Program-made: the position numbers and the translations under genes
Notes under the pieces: model-generated
Seen by the model: the letters and a program-made list of their open reading frames with translations, nothing else
The model's database searches: none
Told to the model about the DNA's origin: nothing
Shown: positions 30,422 to 38,980 of the stretch, in pieces
How positions within the stretch are numbered: position 1 is the stretch's first letter
Layout of the letters: every line of letters starts with the position of its first letter
NCBI GenBank assembly: GCA_964398885.1
Contig: CAYNOU010000014.1
Location: forward strand, 1 to 43,412
Length of the DNA stretch: 43,412 nt
Direction of reading: 5' to 3'
From: JAGMCF01 sp964398885
GTDB taxonomy: Bacteria > Cloacimonadota > Cloacimonadia > JGIOTU-2

Positions 30422-31505
30422 ATTTGTCTTTTTCCTATTATTGTTCTGTATAACCTTTACCTTTGCCTTTGCCTCTTCCTCAAAAAGTACATATCGTTAT
30501 ATTCTTAAAAATGCTGATATGGTAAAAATTGATAAAGTGGCTAACGATACAATAACAACGCTCACCGGCAATGTAAATCTGATTTATGATGATATTGAGT
30601 TCTTCGCAGATAATGCGCAGATTTTTCAAAAAGATAAAAAAGTTAAACTGACTGAGAATGTTAAGGCAATTGATGATACTCTTGAGGCAGGGGCACAAAA
30701 AGCAACTTATTCTCGTAAAAAAAATGAATTGTTTTTAGAAAGGAGAGCTTATTTTATTGAGAAAAATAGTCAAATGGAGAAGCAAAAACACATACGAGCT
30801 GATAGAATCAATTATTTTAGAGATAGAAAGTTTGTAGAAGCAGAAGGAAATATCTTTGCAAATGACCTTACTCAAGATATGAATCTTATATGCGGACATT
30901 TCAAATATGATATAGAAAAAGGATATGGTGTTGCAAGGGATAATCCTGAACTTACTTTTCAACGCAAAAGAACTGTTAAAGTGTATAGTCAGCAGATGGA
31001 GTTTTTTTATAATGACCATAAATTTATTGCTACTTATAATGTAAAGATAGAGATGAAAGATTCGCATGCTAATTCTCGTTTCCTTATTTATTTTCAGGAC
31101 GATAAAAAAGCGGTGCTTCTTGGAAACCCACGATTCTATAGCAATACATCCGATGCTCTTGCTGAAGAGTTTCACATTTTTTTTAATGAAGAAACTATTG
31201 ATAAACTTTATCTTATAAATAATGGAGAAATTCACTTTAAAAGTAAAAAGCAGACGAAAAAGTTAAATTATCTCTTTGCGGATAAAATTATGTTGAATCT
31301 GGAGAACGAAAGACTTTGTTATATTAATGCTAATGATGTCACAAAAAGCTTTCTGAAAAAATCAGAAACAGAAGGAAAAGATTTTTACATAAATAAAATG
31401 AAAACTAAAGGGTTAGAAGTATTTTTTGATGATGATGAAAATGTAGAAAAAGTGATTGCCTCACAGAATATTAAAGGCATCTATAAATTTTTACCCAAAG
31501 AATAA
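30399..31505 (+). CDS. lptA: LptA/OstA-like periplasmic LPS-bridge protein
   Basis: The 368-aa product has a signal peptide (KLFGKFVFFLLLFCITFTFAFA) and repeated OstA-type beta strands (TTLTGNVNLIYDDIEFFADNA, KVKLTENVKAIDDTLEAGAQKATY, FVEAEGNIFANDL). It is about twice the size of proteobacterial LptA, as usual in FCB-type bacteria, and may polymerise into the periplasmic bridge carrying LPS. The start is GTG at 30399, inside the lptC frame, with AAGGTGAG as ribosome site. It ends in a TAATG overlap with lptB, showing tight co-translation. Confidence 0.82.
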   Translation: MKAKLFGKFVFFLLLFCITFTFAFASSSKSTYRYILKNADMVKIDKVANDTITTLTGNVNLIYDDIEFFADNAQIFQKDKKVKLTENVKAIDDTLEAGAQKATYSRKKNELFLERRAYFIEKNSQMEKQKHIRADRINYFRDRKFVEAEGNIFANDLTQDMNLICGHFKYDIEKGYGVARDNPELTFQRKRTVKVYSQQMEFFYNDHKFIATYNVKIEMKDSHANSRFLIYFQDDKKAVLLGNPRFYSNTSDALAEEFHIFFNEETIDKLYLINNGEIHFKSKKQTKKLNYLFADKIMLNLENERLCYINANDVTKSFLKKSETEGKDFYINKMKTKGLEVFFDDDENVEKVIASQNIKGIYKFLPKE

Positions 31506-32308
31506 TGTCTGACAACACTGAAAAAGTAATCCCGATGTATCGGGATGAAAAACATAAAAAACCTATCGTTGAAATGAAAAGTGTTATAAGAACTAAAGAC
31601 CTTGTTAAGATTTATGGGAAGAAGAAGGTTGTAAATGAGGTTACTATTCAGGTTAAACAGGGTGAAATCGTAGGTTTGCTCGGTCCTAATGGTGCTGGCA
31701 AGACCACAACTTTTCATATGATGATTGGATTGATAAAACCAAATTTTGGTTCAGTTTTTCTAGATGATATGAACATTACGAAGATGCCAATGTATCAGAG
31801 AGCGAGAATGGGAATTAGTTATCTTTCTCAAGAGCCATCTGTATTTAGTAAACTTACTGTAAGGGATAATATCCTTGCTATTCTGGAAACTCAAAACCTT
31901 TCTAAGAACGATAGGAAAGAGAAGTTGAATAGTGCATTGTTTGAATTAGGTCTTGATAAACTTGCCAATCAAAAAGCATACTCACTTTCTGGTGGAGAAA
32001 GAAGAAAATTGGAGATTACCCGTTCTCTTATTACTAATCCACTCTTCCTTTTTTTGGATGAACCATTTTCAGGAGTTGACCCTCTGGCTGTTTCTGATAT
32101 ACAGGATATTATAAAAAGGCTGCAACAAAAAAATATCGGTATATTGATTACTGACCATAATGTTCTGGACACTTTACAAATCACAGATAGAGCATATATT
32201 ATTTACGAAGGTAGAGTCCTTCTTTCTGGCACTTCCTCAGAACTTGTTAATGATTCACAAGCCAGGAAAATCTATCTTGGAGAAAAATTTTTAAAATATG
32301 ATTTCTAA
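31505..32308 (+). CDS. lptB: LPS export ATPase LptB
   Basis: The 267-aa ABC ATPase drives LPS extraction with LptFG. Visible are Walker A GPNGAGKTT, the Q-loop in YLSQEPS, the signature LSGGERRK, Walker B LFLFLDEP and the switch His in ITDHN. Normal LptB begins close to IRTKDLVKIYGKKK. Here a 24-residue N-terminal extension precedes it. The DNA for residues 9-14 of that extension is a palindrome, ATCCCGAT-GT-ATCGGGAT (31529-31546), a repeat also found at 35299-35312. So a repeat seems to have landed in the coding sequence without breaking the frame. Confidence 0.95.
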   Translation: MSDNTEKVIPMYRDEKHKKPIVEMKSVIRTKDLVKIYGKKKVVNEVTIQVKQGEIVGLLGPNGAGKTTTFHMMIGLIKPNFGSVFLDDMNITKMPMYQRARMGISYLSQEPSVFSKLTVRDNILAILETQNLSKNDRKEKLNSALFELGLDKLANQKAYSLSGGERRKLEITRSLITNPLFLFLDEPFSGVDPLAVSDIQDIIKRLQQKNIGILITDHNVLDTLQITDRAYIIYEGRVLLSGTSSELVNDSQARKIYLGEKFLKYDF

Positions 32309-32406
32309 AACATACTGCTTATTCTATTACACTCCCTAAAGACTGAATTGTTTATTGTTTTTGTAATTAGTTCTCTATTCAGCCTATCAAGATTAAATTA
32401 TTAAAG

Positions 32407-33309
32407 ATGAGAGAAGTTTCTATAAGAAAACCTCACTGGCTAAAAGCCAAAAGACTTGGTTCTGCAAAAACTGCTTATATCTCCAGAATAATGGCTGAAA
32501 ATAATCTTTATACTGTTTGTGAGAGCGCTAAATGTCCTAATAGAGGCGAGTGCTTTGAAAAAGGGAGAGCAGTATTTTTAATATTAGGAAATATTTGTAC
32601 ACGGAATTGTAGATTTTGTGCAATAAAGACAGGAAAAAATTTACTCCCACCTGACTCTGATGAGCCTAAAAGAGCTGCCGAAATGTCAAAAAAACTTGGT
32701 CTAAAACATATTATCATTACTTCAGTTACTCGCGATGATTTACCAGATGGAGGCGCAGCGCATTTTGTAAATACTATTAGAGAAATTAGAAATTCTTTAG
32801 GAAAGGATGTTCTGATTGAAGTACTAACACCAGATTTTTCAGGTGAAAAATCCTTTGTAGATTTAATCATTAAAGAAAAGCCAACAGTATTTAATCATAA
32901 TCTTGAAACAATCAAAAGACTTTATTCTCATATTCGGACTCAAGCAGACTATGATAGGTCTCTGTCTATACTTCGCTATGTTAAAGAGCAAAATCCAGAA
33001 ATCCTTACTAAAACAGGCATTATGGTAGGATTAGGAGAGAAAACTTATGAAGTTTTGGATTTGATTTCTGAAGCTAGAAATAATTTTGTTGACATTATTA
33101 GCATTGGGCAGTATTTACAGCCTGACAAAAGTAATTGTTCAGTTAAGGATTTTATTCATCCTGAAGTATTTGATTTTTATAAGTCAGAAGCAAAAAAAAT
33201 GGGTTTTATGCATGTAGAATCAGGTCCATTAATAAGAAGTTCGTATTATACAAAAAGTTTGGATGAGATAATAAAAAGACATAACTATTCAGACTATAAG
33301 GTACATTGA
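32407..33309 (+). CDS. lipA: Lipoyl synthase
   Basis: The 300-aa radical SAM enzyme inserts two sulfurs into octanoyl groups of lipoyl proteins. The auxiliary [4Fe-4S] cluster ligands are C38, C43 and C49 (CESAKCPNRGEC), the radical SAM cluster C64, C68, C71 (CTRNCRFC), and the C-terminal RSSY signature is present. Length and motifs are standard. No strong ribosome site is seen. It lies between lptB and hpf, a position occupied by rpoN in many proteobacteria. An IVP pseudogene follows it. lipB or another octanoyl source is not in the window. Confidence 0.96.
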   Translation: MREVSIRKPHWLKAKRLGSAKTAYISRIMAENNLYTVCESAKCPNRGECFEKGRAVFLILGNICTRNCRFCAIKTGKNLLPPDSDEPKRAAEMSKKLGLKHIIITSVTRDDLPDGGAAHFVNTIREIRNSLGKDVLIEVLTPDFSGEKSFVDLIIKEKPTVFNHNLETIKRLYSHIRTQADYDRSLSILRYVKEQNPEILTKTGIMVGLGEKTYEVLDLISEARNNFVDIISIGQYLQPDKSNCSVKDFIHPEVFDFYKSEAKKMGFMHVESGPLIRSSYYTKSLDEIIKRHNYSDYKVH

Positions 33310-33350
33310 CAAGATAATAAAAGGGTTAGATGTTACAGGTTAGTTGGTTA
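33310..33350. repeat. Left arm of IVP pseudogene cassette
   Basis: GTTAGATGTTACAGGTTAG (33325-33343) belongs to the same word family as the left arm of the intact IVP cassette (28417-28467). The matching right-side words CTTCTAACCTCTAAC lie at 33534-33570. Confidence 0.6.
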
Positions 33351-33516
33351 ATGGCAAAATTAGAAAATTTAGAAATATTTCAGAATGGGCTTGCTTTCGT
33401 AAAAGACATTTATAATATAACTGATAAATTTCCTAAAAAAGAGAAATTCAACTTAACTTTGCATCTGAATAAATCCGCCAGCTGGCGAACTAAAATTCAA
33501 ATATAATCTAAAATAA
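33351..33516 (+). pseudogene. Internally deleted IVP gene with palindrome at the junction
   Basis: The first 43 codons (MAKLENLEIFQNGLAFVKDI...LHLNKSA) align with the start of the intact IVP at 28749. The last eight codons (LKFKYNLK and TAA at 33490-33516) align with its end, in another frame. About 68 middle codons are missing, and exactly at the junction sits CCGCCAGCTGGCG (33475-33487), a member of the window's palindrome family. The readable frame now stops at 33506 after 51 codons. Right-hand word repeats (33534-33570) show the cassette arms remain. Confidence 0.85.
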
Positions 33517-33638
33517 TTAAATTCTCTTTTAACTTCTAACCTCTAACTTCTAACCTCTAACTTCTAACATATTGTATCTATTCGTATCTATTAGGAGTTA
33601 TCTTAGCAGTTACAAAAAACAAAGAAAGGTAGGTTAAA

Positions 33639-34151
33639 ATGCAAATCACAATTACAGCAAGGCATTTTGAGTTAACAAGTCCAGTAAAAGAATATGCAGA
33701 GACTGAAATAAAAGGATTGAAAAAATACTTTGAACAAATCATAATTGCAAATATGATATTGAGAGTTGAAAAAAACAGAAATATAGCAGAACTACATATT
33801 CAAGTAAAGAAGTTAAATCTGATTTGTAAAGCAAGAGAAAAAGATATGTATACTGCGATTGATAGTGCAGTAAAAAAGATGGAAAGACAAATAAAACATT
33901 ATGTTGGAAAATTGCAAAGACATCATTCTAATAAAGGTATTAGCATGAAAAATGTTTTTCAAAAAAAAATTAAGCAATCATATAATACTTCGCACACAAA
34001 AATTATTCCTGTTGAATTAGATGAAGGTCAAGCAATTAAAGAATTACAAAATAGTAGTAAAGATTATCTAATTTTTAAAAATATTGAAAATAATAAAGTG
34101 GTTATCTTAAAGAAAATAAATGATAATTATGAATTTGCTGAAATACAATAA
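33639..34151 (+). CDS. hpf: Ribosome hibernation promoting factor, long form
   Basis: The 170-aa protein has an N-terminal HPF/YfiA domain (MQITITARHFELTSPVKEYAE... through DMYTAIDSAVKKMERQIKHYVGKLQ). A C-terminal dimerisation domain (about 120-170, IIPVELDEGQAIKELQNSSKDYLIFKN) makes it the long form. Long HPF dimerises 70S ribosomes into inactive 100S particles in stationary phase. The ribosome site AAAGG fits the ATG. It precedes hprK by 11 bases, as in many FCB genomes where hpf, hprK and ptsHI cluster. Confidence 0.93.
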   Translation: MQITITARHFELTSPVKEYAETEIKGLKKYFEQIIIANMILRVEKNRNIAELHIQVKKLNLICKAREKDMYTAIDSAVKKMERQIKHYVGKLQRHHSNKGISMKNVFQKKIKQSYNTSHTKIIPVELDEGQAIKELQNSSKDYLIFKNIENNKVVILKKINDNYEFAEIQ

Positions 34152-34162
34152 TTGAGGTAAGT

Positions 34163-35131
34163 ATGAATGATTTAACAATTGAAATAATTTTTGATTTAAA
34201 AAAGAGTGATTTTGCTTTAAACATACTTTCCAAAAAGGAAAGTCTAAAGAAACAGATCTCTACTCCTGAGTTAAATAGGCCTGGCTTAGCCCTTGCAGGG
34301 TATGTTGATACTTTTGCATATGATAGAATCCAGATATTAGGGGAGACTGAAACAAAATATCTAAAATCTTTGACTCCTTCTAAAAGATATGATGCAATAA
34401 AAAATGTTTTTACACAATTTGATGTCCCCTGTATAATTATAGCAAAAGGTCTGTATCCTACAAAGGAATTAGTTTTCCTCGCTGACGAAAATAATATTCC
34501 AGTTTTGCAGTCACGGTTATCAACCGTTATATTATATCACAAATTGACAAGTTTTTTACAGGATTGGTTCGCACCTTCAAAGTCTATTCATGGCACATTA
34601 GTAAGTGTCTTTGGGGTTGGCATTTTAATAACAGGACAAAGTGGTATTGGAAAAAGCGAATGTGCACTTGACCTTGTATCTCGTGGGCATAGGCTTGTAT
34701 CTGATGATGTAATTAATATAAAAAGAAAAGAAGGTATAATCATTGGAGAGGCAAATAAAAAACTCGGACATTTTATGGAAATCCGAGGTATTGGTCTTTT
34801 AGACATTGAGGCAATGTTTGGTATTCAAGCAATTCGTATGCAGAAAAGGATTGAAACACAGGTAGAACTAATTCCCTGGCGGCATAATATGGACTATGAA
34901 AGAATTGGCTTAAAAGAACGATTTAATAGGTTTCTTGATGTAGCAATACCAATTATCTATCTACCGGTTTCACCAGGCAAAAGAATTGCTGTAATTATTG
35001 AGGTCATTGCAATGAATCATATGCTAAAAGTTTATGGATATAATGCAGCTGAGGTTTTTGATAAAAGAATTAAAGAAGAAATAGAGAGAAAAAGTAAAAC
35101 AAGAGATTATCTGGAAATGGATATTGAATAA
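34163..35131 (+). CDS. hprK: HPr kinase/phosphorylase
   Basis: The 322-aa bifunctional enzyme phosphorylates and dephosphorylates Ser46 of HPr in response to metabolite levels. The active-site His is in SIHGTLV (H144), the Walker A GQSGIGKSE at about 158-166, the K-capping region ends in KKRIETQVEL, and the HPrK/P signature lies in MEIRGIGLLDI. Length is normal. The target HPr is encoded next and carries Ser46. A long palindrome array (35150-35366) separates the two genes. Confidence 0.95.
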   Translation: MNDLTIEIIFDLKKSDFALNILSKKESLKKQISTPELNRPGLALAGYVDTFAYDRIQILGETETKYLKSLTPSKRYDAIKNVFTQFDVPCIIIAKGLYPTKELVFLADENNIPVLQSRLSTVILYHKLTSFLQDWFAPSKSIHGTLVSVFGVGILITGQSGIGKSECALDLVSRGHRLVSDDVINIKRKEGIIIGEANKKLGHFMEIRGIGLLDIEAMFGIQAIRMQKRIETQVELIPWRHNMDYERIGLKERFNRFLDVAIPIIYLPVSPGKRIAVIIEVIAMNHMLKVYGYNAAEVFDKRIKEEIERKSKTRDYLEMDIE

Positions 35132-35419
35132 GGTGAACTTTGCCACCGATTCACCCCGTCAGGCTCGGCGCCTCTGTCTCGGCTTGGCGAGCCAAGACGG
35201 GCAGACGGGTGAAATAATAACTTATTTTAAAGGTTGAAGAATATATAAACAAAATATTTCACGGGGGTAAACACCGAGTTTCACCGTTCGCCAGTCCCCC
35301 CGATGTATCGGGACGACTCCGTCTCGGAGCTGGCGAATATTGATTTTTCTTCGGTGCCTTTCGGTGACCTCGGCCTGCCTGGCATAGCCTTGGCGAAGAC
35401 AGGTGGTTAATTTAAGAAA
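35132..35419. repeat. Palindrome array between hprK and ptsH
   Basis: The 288-bp spacer has no gene and at least three structures. First, TTCACCCCGTC...GACGGGTGAA (35150-35213) encloses a diverged copy of the 57-bp element. Second, outer words CACCGAGTTTCACCG (35272-35286) and CGGTGCCTTTCGGTG (35352-35366) enclose TTCGCCAG/CTGGCGAA (35287-35294, 35330-35337) and the palindrome CCCGATGTATCGGG (35299-35312). Third, CCTGCCTGGC...GAAGACAGG (about 35375-35402). The ptsH ribosome site (AGGTGG) is made by the last of these. Confidence 0.75.
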
Positions 35420-35686
35420 ATGATTTCAAAAGAAGTAATTCTAACGAATAAATTAGGTATACATGTTAGACCTGCATCTCTTATTGCTAAAACTGCCTCT
35501 AACTATAGGTCTAAATTCATAATACGAAAAGATAGTATGGAAGTAAACGGTAAAAGTGTTATGGGAATAATGATGCTGGCTGCTGGACACATGACAAAGT
35601 TAGAACTTATCATTGATGGTGTGGATGAGAGAGAATTAATGGATGAAATAGTTAGCCTTTTTGAAAATAAATTTGGAGAAGAATGA
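35420..35686 (+). CDS. ptsH: Phosphocarrier protein HPr
   Basis: The 88-aa HPr carries the phosphotransfer His15 in KLGIHVRPAS and the regulatory Ser46 in GKSVMGIM, so it can be a substrate of both enzyme I and HPr kinase. Length and fold signature are standard. The only purine-rich stretch upstream, AGGTGG, is about 14 bases from the ATG and lies within a repeat, so translation may be modest. It lies between hprK and ptsI. No sugar-specific enzyme II is in the window, so the system may be mainly regulatory. Confidence 0.95.
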   Translation: MISKEVILTNKLGIHVRPASLIAKTASNYRSKFIIRKDSMEVNGKSVMGIMMLAAGHMTKLELIIDGVDERELMDEIVSLFENKFGEE

Positions 35687-35691
35687 TTCTC

Positions 35692-35774
35692 ACCACGAAG
35701 CTCACGAAAGACACAAAGTTTATTCGTAAATAGAGAATAAAAAATTTCTTTGTGTTCTTTGTGCTCTTTGTGGT
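35692..35774. repeat. Inverted CACAAAG-word hairpin between ptsH and ptsI
   Basis: The left arm 35692-35718 and the reverse complement of 35748-35774 agree at 21 of 27 positions (ACCAC.AAG..CAC.AA..ACACAAAG). The inner TTTATTC/GAATAAA extends the stem by seven pairs. The words match those around the GxxExxY gene, but here nothing lies inside. It looks like an empty cassette. Confidence 0.75.
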
Positions 35775-35792
35775 AAAAATTTTCAAGGGAGA

Positions 35793-37523
35793 ATGATGAA
35801 AATTTTAAAAGGATGTCCAATTGCGTCAGGCTTGTCCGCTGGAAAAGTTGCTATTATTAAAAAAACTACTTATCAGGTATCTAAAGAAAAAATTGATAGT
35901 ATTTCTGTAAAAAATCATATAGATAGGTTTTACAAAGCTCTGGATAAATCAATAGTAGAATTAGAATTCCTTTCATCCATTTTAGAATCAGATGCAAAAG
36001 AAGAGCGCGCAATATTGCTATCTCATCGCGAAATGCTCAGAGATAAGGTTTTCGCTGATGAAACTATATCAAAAATTAAAGATGAATTAATGTCAGCTGA
36101 ATATGCTGTTCATTCCTATTTTGAGAAATTAATAAACCATTTATCTAATGTAGATAATGAGTTTTTAGCACAAAGAAAAGAAGATTTACAAGACATAAGA
36201 ACCCGCATAATACACAATCTATACGATGGTTCTGATGAACTTTATCAACTTATTCCTAACAATAAAATAATAGTAATTGAAGAAATTACGCCATCTTTTG
36301 TTTTTCATGTAAGGAACAGAAATATTTTAGGAATTATAGCTGAAAAAGGAGCTCCGAAATCCCACTCAGCAATAGTTGCCAAATCCATTGGTATCCCTGT
36401 TATTTTTGATATAAAGGGTGCATTACATCAGATTCATAATGATGATTTTATCATTATTGATGGAACTTTAGGCACTATAATATTAGAGCCTGATGCTAAA
36501 CAGATTGCGGACTTTAAAAAACAAAAGGAAAGAGAAAGAAAAGCCGCAGCTGAAAGAGTGAAATTGAGTAAACTCCCGGCAATAACAAAAGACCAATATA
36601 GAATACAATTAATGGGTAACATTGAATTTCCAGAGGAAGCTAAAAAGCCCGAGTTTCAATGTGCTGATGGAATTGGTCTTTTTAGAACTGAGTTTCTCTA
36701 TTTTGCTGAAAATACCTTTCCGCCTGCCCAAAAACAGTTTGAAATCTATCGTGATTTGGCTTTGTCGCTGCCTGAAAATAACCCTGTATATATTCGCACA
36801 TTTGATGTTGGCGGTGATAAGTTAAGTAAGGAGTTTGGACTTAGTAGCGAATCAAATCCATATCTTGGATGTAGAGGCATCAGGTTCTCGCTAAGGTTTC
36901 CAAAGATTTTCAGAGAACAGATAAAAGGAATTTTACAGGCAAGTGTGTATGGTAATCTTAAAATTATGCTCCCAATGGTCAGTACAATAGATGAGGTTAT
37001 AAGGGCCAAAAAATTAATTAATGATGTGAAAAAATTACTTGGAAAAGATAATATCTCTTTTAATAAAAATATTGAAATAGGTATTATGGTTGAAGTTCCT
37101 TCTGCTGCTTTACTTGCTAAAAACCTGGCAGAAATTACAGACTTTTTTAGTATTGGAACTAATGATTTAACACAGTATATTTTAGCGGCTGACCGTGATA
37201 ATGAGACATTATCTGAAGAGTTTAATTACTTTCATCCTGCTGTGTTACAACTTATTGAGATGACTATAAATGCTGCAAACAAAGTAGGAATTGATATTAG
37301 CCTTTGTGGAGAGATGGCTGGAGACCCAATGGCTGTCCCATTGTTATTAGGTATGGGATTGAGAATTTTTAGTGTTAATTCTGACAATTTTTTAACAACT
37401 AAAAAACAAATACGAAATTATAATTTAAAGGATTTACAGAATAAATATAATAAAATGAAATTTAAGTCGCGTGAGGAGATTGAAAAGTTTTATAAATCTT
37501 TAATTAAGGATAAGGGAAATTGA
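35793..37523 (+). CDS. ptsI: PTS enzyme I
   Basis: The 576-aa phosphoenolpyruvate-protein phosphotransferase has an N-terminal HPr-binding domain, the phospho-His swivelling domain with GAPKSHSAIVAKS (H191), and a PEP-binding TIM barrel with GIGLFRTEFLY, YIRTFDVGGDK, GCRGIRF, FFSIGTNDLTQY and SLCGEMAGDP. All catalytic signatures are present. Two ATG codons in tandem (35793 and 35796) follow an AAGGGAG ribosome site. It transfers phosphate from PEP to HPr His15. No enzyme II genes are nearby. Confidence 0.96.
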   Translation: MMKILKGCPIASGLSAGKVAIIKKTTYQVSKEKIDSISVKNHIDRFYKALDKSIVELEFLSSILESDAKEERAILLSHREMLRDKVFADETISKIKDELMSAEYAVHSYFEKLINHLSNVDNEFLAQRKEDLQDIRTRIIHNLYDGSDELYQLIPNNKIIVIEEITPSFVFHVRNRNILGIIAEKGAPKSHSAIVAKSIGIPVIFDIKGALHQIHNDDFIIIDGTLGTIILEPDAKQIADFKKQKERERKAAAERVKLSKLPAITKDQYRIQLMGNIEFPEEAKKPEFQCADGIGLFRTEFLYFAENTFPPAQKQFEIYRDLALSLPENNPVYIRTFDVGGDKLSKEFGLSSESNPYLGCRGIRFSLRFPKIFREQIKGILQASVYGNLKIMLPMVSTIDEVIRAKKLINDVKKLLGKDNISFNKNIEIGIMVEVPSAALLAKNLAEITDFFSIGTNDLTQYILAADRDNETLSEEFNYFHPAVLQLIEMTINAANKVGIDISLCGEMAGDPMAVPLLLGMGLRIFSVNSDNFLTTKKQIRNYNLKDLQNKYNKMKFKSREEIEKFYKSLIKDKGN

Positions 37524-37599
37524 TTTAACTTGCTAAAGTTACATTTGATTTTAAACCTTTAAAACATAATTGGATATTAAAAAAGAGAAAAGGAGTAAA

Positions 37600-38643
37600 A
37601 TGTCATTAATCAATTTAGATTATTCCGGTAATTACAACAGATTGGATACTGAAAAGATGTATGAGCAAATCGTCTCATTACCGAATCAGATAGAGGAGAC
37701 ATACTTTAACCAGGAACCACATGAATTGGTTCGGTTTTATATTAATATTAAAAAGGTCTTCATTTGTGGAATGGGTGGTTCTGCTATTGCAGGAGATATA
37801 GCTAAAAGTCTTTTTGAAGATAAGATGCCCATTTATGTTATTAAAGATTACAATTTGCCAAATTATATTGATAATTCCACTTTAGGAATCGTATGCAGTT
37901 ATTCAGGTAATACTGAAGAAACGGTAGCCTGTTTTGAAACCTTAAAACATAATGGAGCTCAGATTGCTATGATTACTTCTGGTGGCATCTTGAAGCATTT
38001 TTCCAGGGAAGGTTATCTAATAAAGTTAATTCCAGGTGGATTTCAGCCAAGAGCTGCTCTTGGTTATCTGTTCTTTTCAATTGTAAAAGTATTAGAGGAA
38101 CTTAAACTTATCTCAAACCAGAAAATAAATGTAAAACTTACCCTTTTAAATCTTAAAAATAAATTGAAACTCATTTCAAAAGATATCAAGATTGAGACTA
38201 ATATTGCAAAACAAATGGCATTAAAGATATATAGAAAGATACCTGTAATTTATAGCAGTAATCCGAAATTATATCCACTCGCGTATAGGCTTAAATGCCA
38301 ATTTAATGAGAACTCAAAAAACCACGCATTTAGCAATACATTCTCTGAAATGAATCATAACGAAATTGAAGGATGGGAATCAAAAAATCCAAATTTAATT
38401 CCGATTTTCATCAGAGACTTTAAAGAGGAAGATAAATATTTAAATCGGTTACAGGCTTTTCAAAATGTTTTTAATAATGAAAATATTGAATTTTTAGAGA
38501 TTTATACTGATGGGAAAACATTAATGGGTAGGATGTTCTCTACAATTCTATTTTGTGATATGATTAGTTATTATCTGGCAATTTTAAATAAGATTAATCC
38601 ATCAACAATTAATTACATTGACTATCTAAAAAAGTCTATTTAA
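37600..38643 (+). CDS. Bifunctional phosphoglucose/phosphomannose isomerase
   Basis: The 347-aa SIS-fold enzyme is of the archaeal/deep-bacterial PGI/PMI type. It has GMGGSAIAGD near residue 55, CSYSGNTEETVACFE for phosphosugar binding, TSGG, GFQPRAALGY and a C-terminal FSEMNHNEIEGWE with catalytic His/Glu. It interconverts glucose-6-phosphate or mannose-6-phosphate with fructose-6-phosphate. The TTG at 37570 is an in-frame alternative, but AAAGGAG sits five bases before ATG 37600, which I choose. It follows ptsI by 76 bases and may be the last gene of this block. Confidence 0.92.
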   Translation: MSLINLDYSGNYNRLDTEKMYEQIVSLPNQIEETYFNQEPHELVRFYINIKKVFICGMGGSAIAGDIAKSLFEDKMPIYVIKDYNLPNYIDNSTLGIVCSYSGNTEETVACFETLKHNGAQIAMITSGGILKHFSREGYLIKLIPGGFQPRAALGYLFFSIVKVLEELKLISNQKINVKLTLLNLKNKLKLISKDIKIETNIAKQMALKIYRKIPVIYSSNPKLYPLAYRLKCQFNENSKNHAFSNTFSEMNHNEIEGWESKNPNLIPIFIRDFKEEDKYLNRLQAFQNVFNNENIEFLEIYTDGKTLMGRMFSTILFCDMISYYLAILNKINPSTINYIDYLKKSI

Positions 38644-38980
38644 TGAAGAAAAATTACTTATAAAATATACATTCCAATGTATAAGAAGATGATAAGCCAA
38701 TACAAAATTCCTTTTGATATATCAATACAAATCGCACAATAAAGGATTATGGTATGCGAGTACATCAAACTGTTTTTGAAAATAAGGAAAAATTTTTTGA
38801 GGCTACAGTTTATTATGTTAATGAAGAATATAATGTTCGGTGAGATAATATTTCAAAAAAATATCTATTGACCATTTTAAATCTGCCCAAGATATAGCTC
38901 ACGAGGTTTTGAAGATTTGAAATCTTTCCGAATCTTTATAAATTTTTATAAATCTTTATTAATCTTTCAAGTTATATAAA
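38644..38980. other. Spacer with a decayed small gene and T/A-rich leader
   Basis: Apart from the frameshifted remnant at 38754-38920, there is a run of degenerate AATCTTT-type words (38925-38965) before mtaB, a low-complexity repeat like the others in this window. No promoter or terminator is clear. Confidence 0.4.
38754..38920 (+). pseudogene. Frameshifted small gene
   Basis: ATG 38754 begins MRVHQTVFENKEKFFEATVY and runs to YVNEEYNVR before a stop at 38843. In another frame a plausible protein end, DHFKSAQDIAHEVLKI and TGA, is found at 38870-38920. Together they would make a protein of about 55 residues with one frameshift. AAAGGA upstream could be a ribosome site. The family is not recognised, and a sequencing error is possible. 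Confidence 0.4.
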
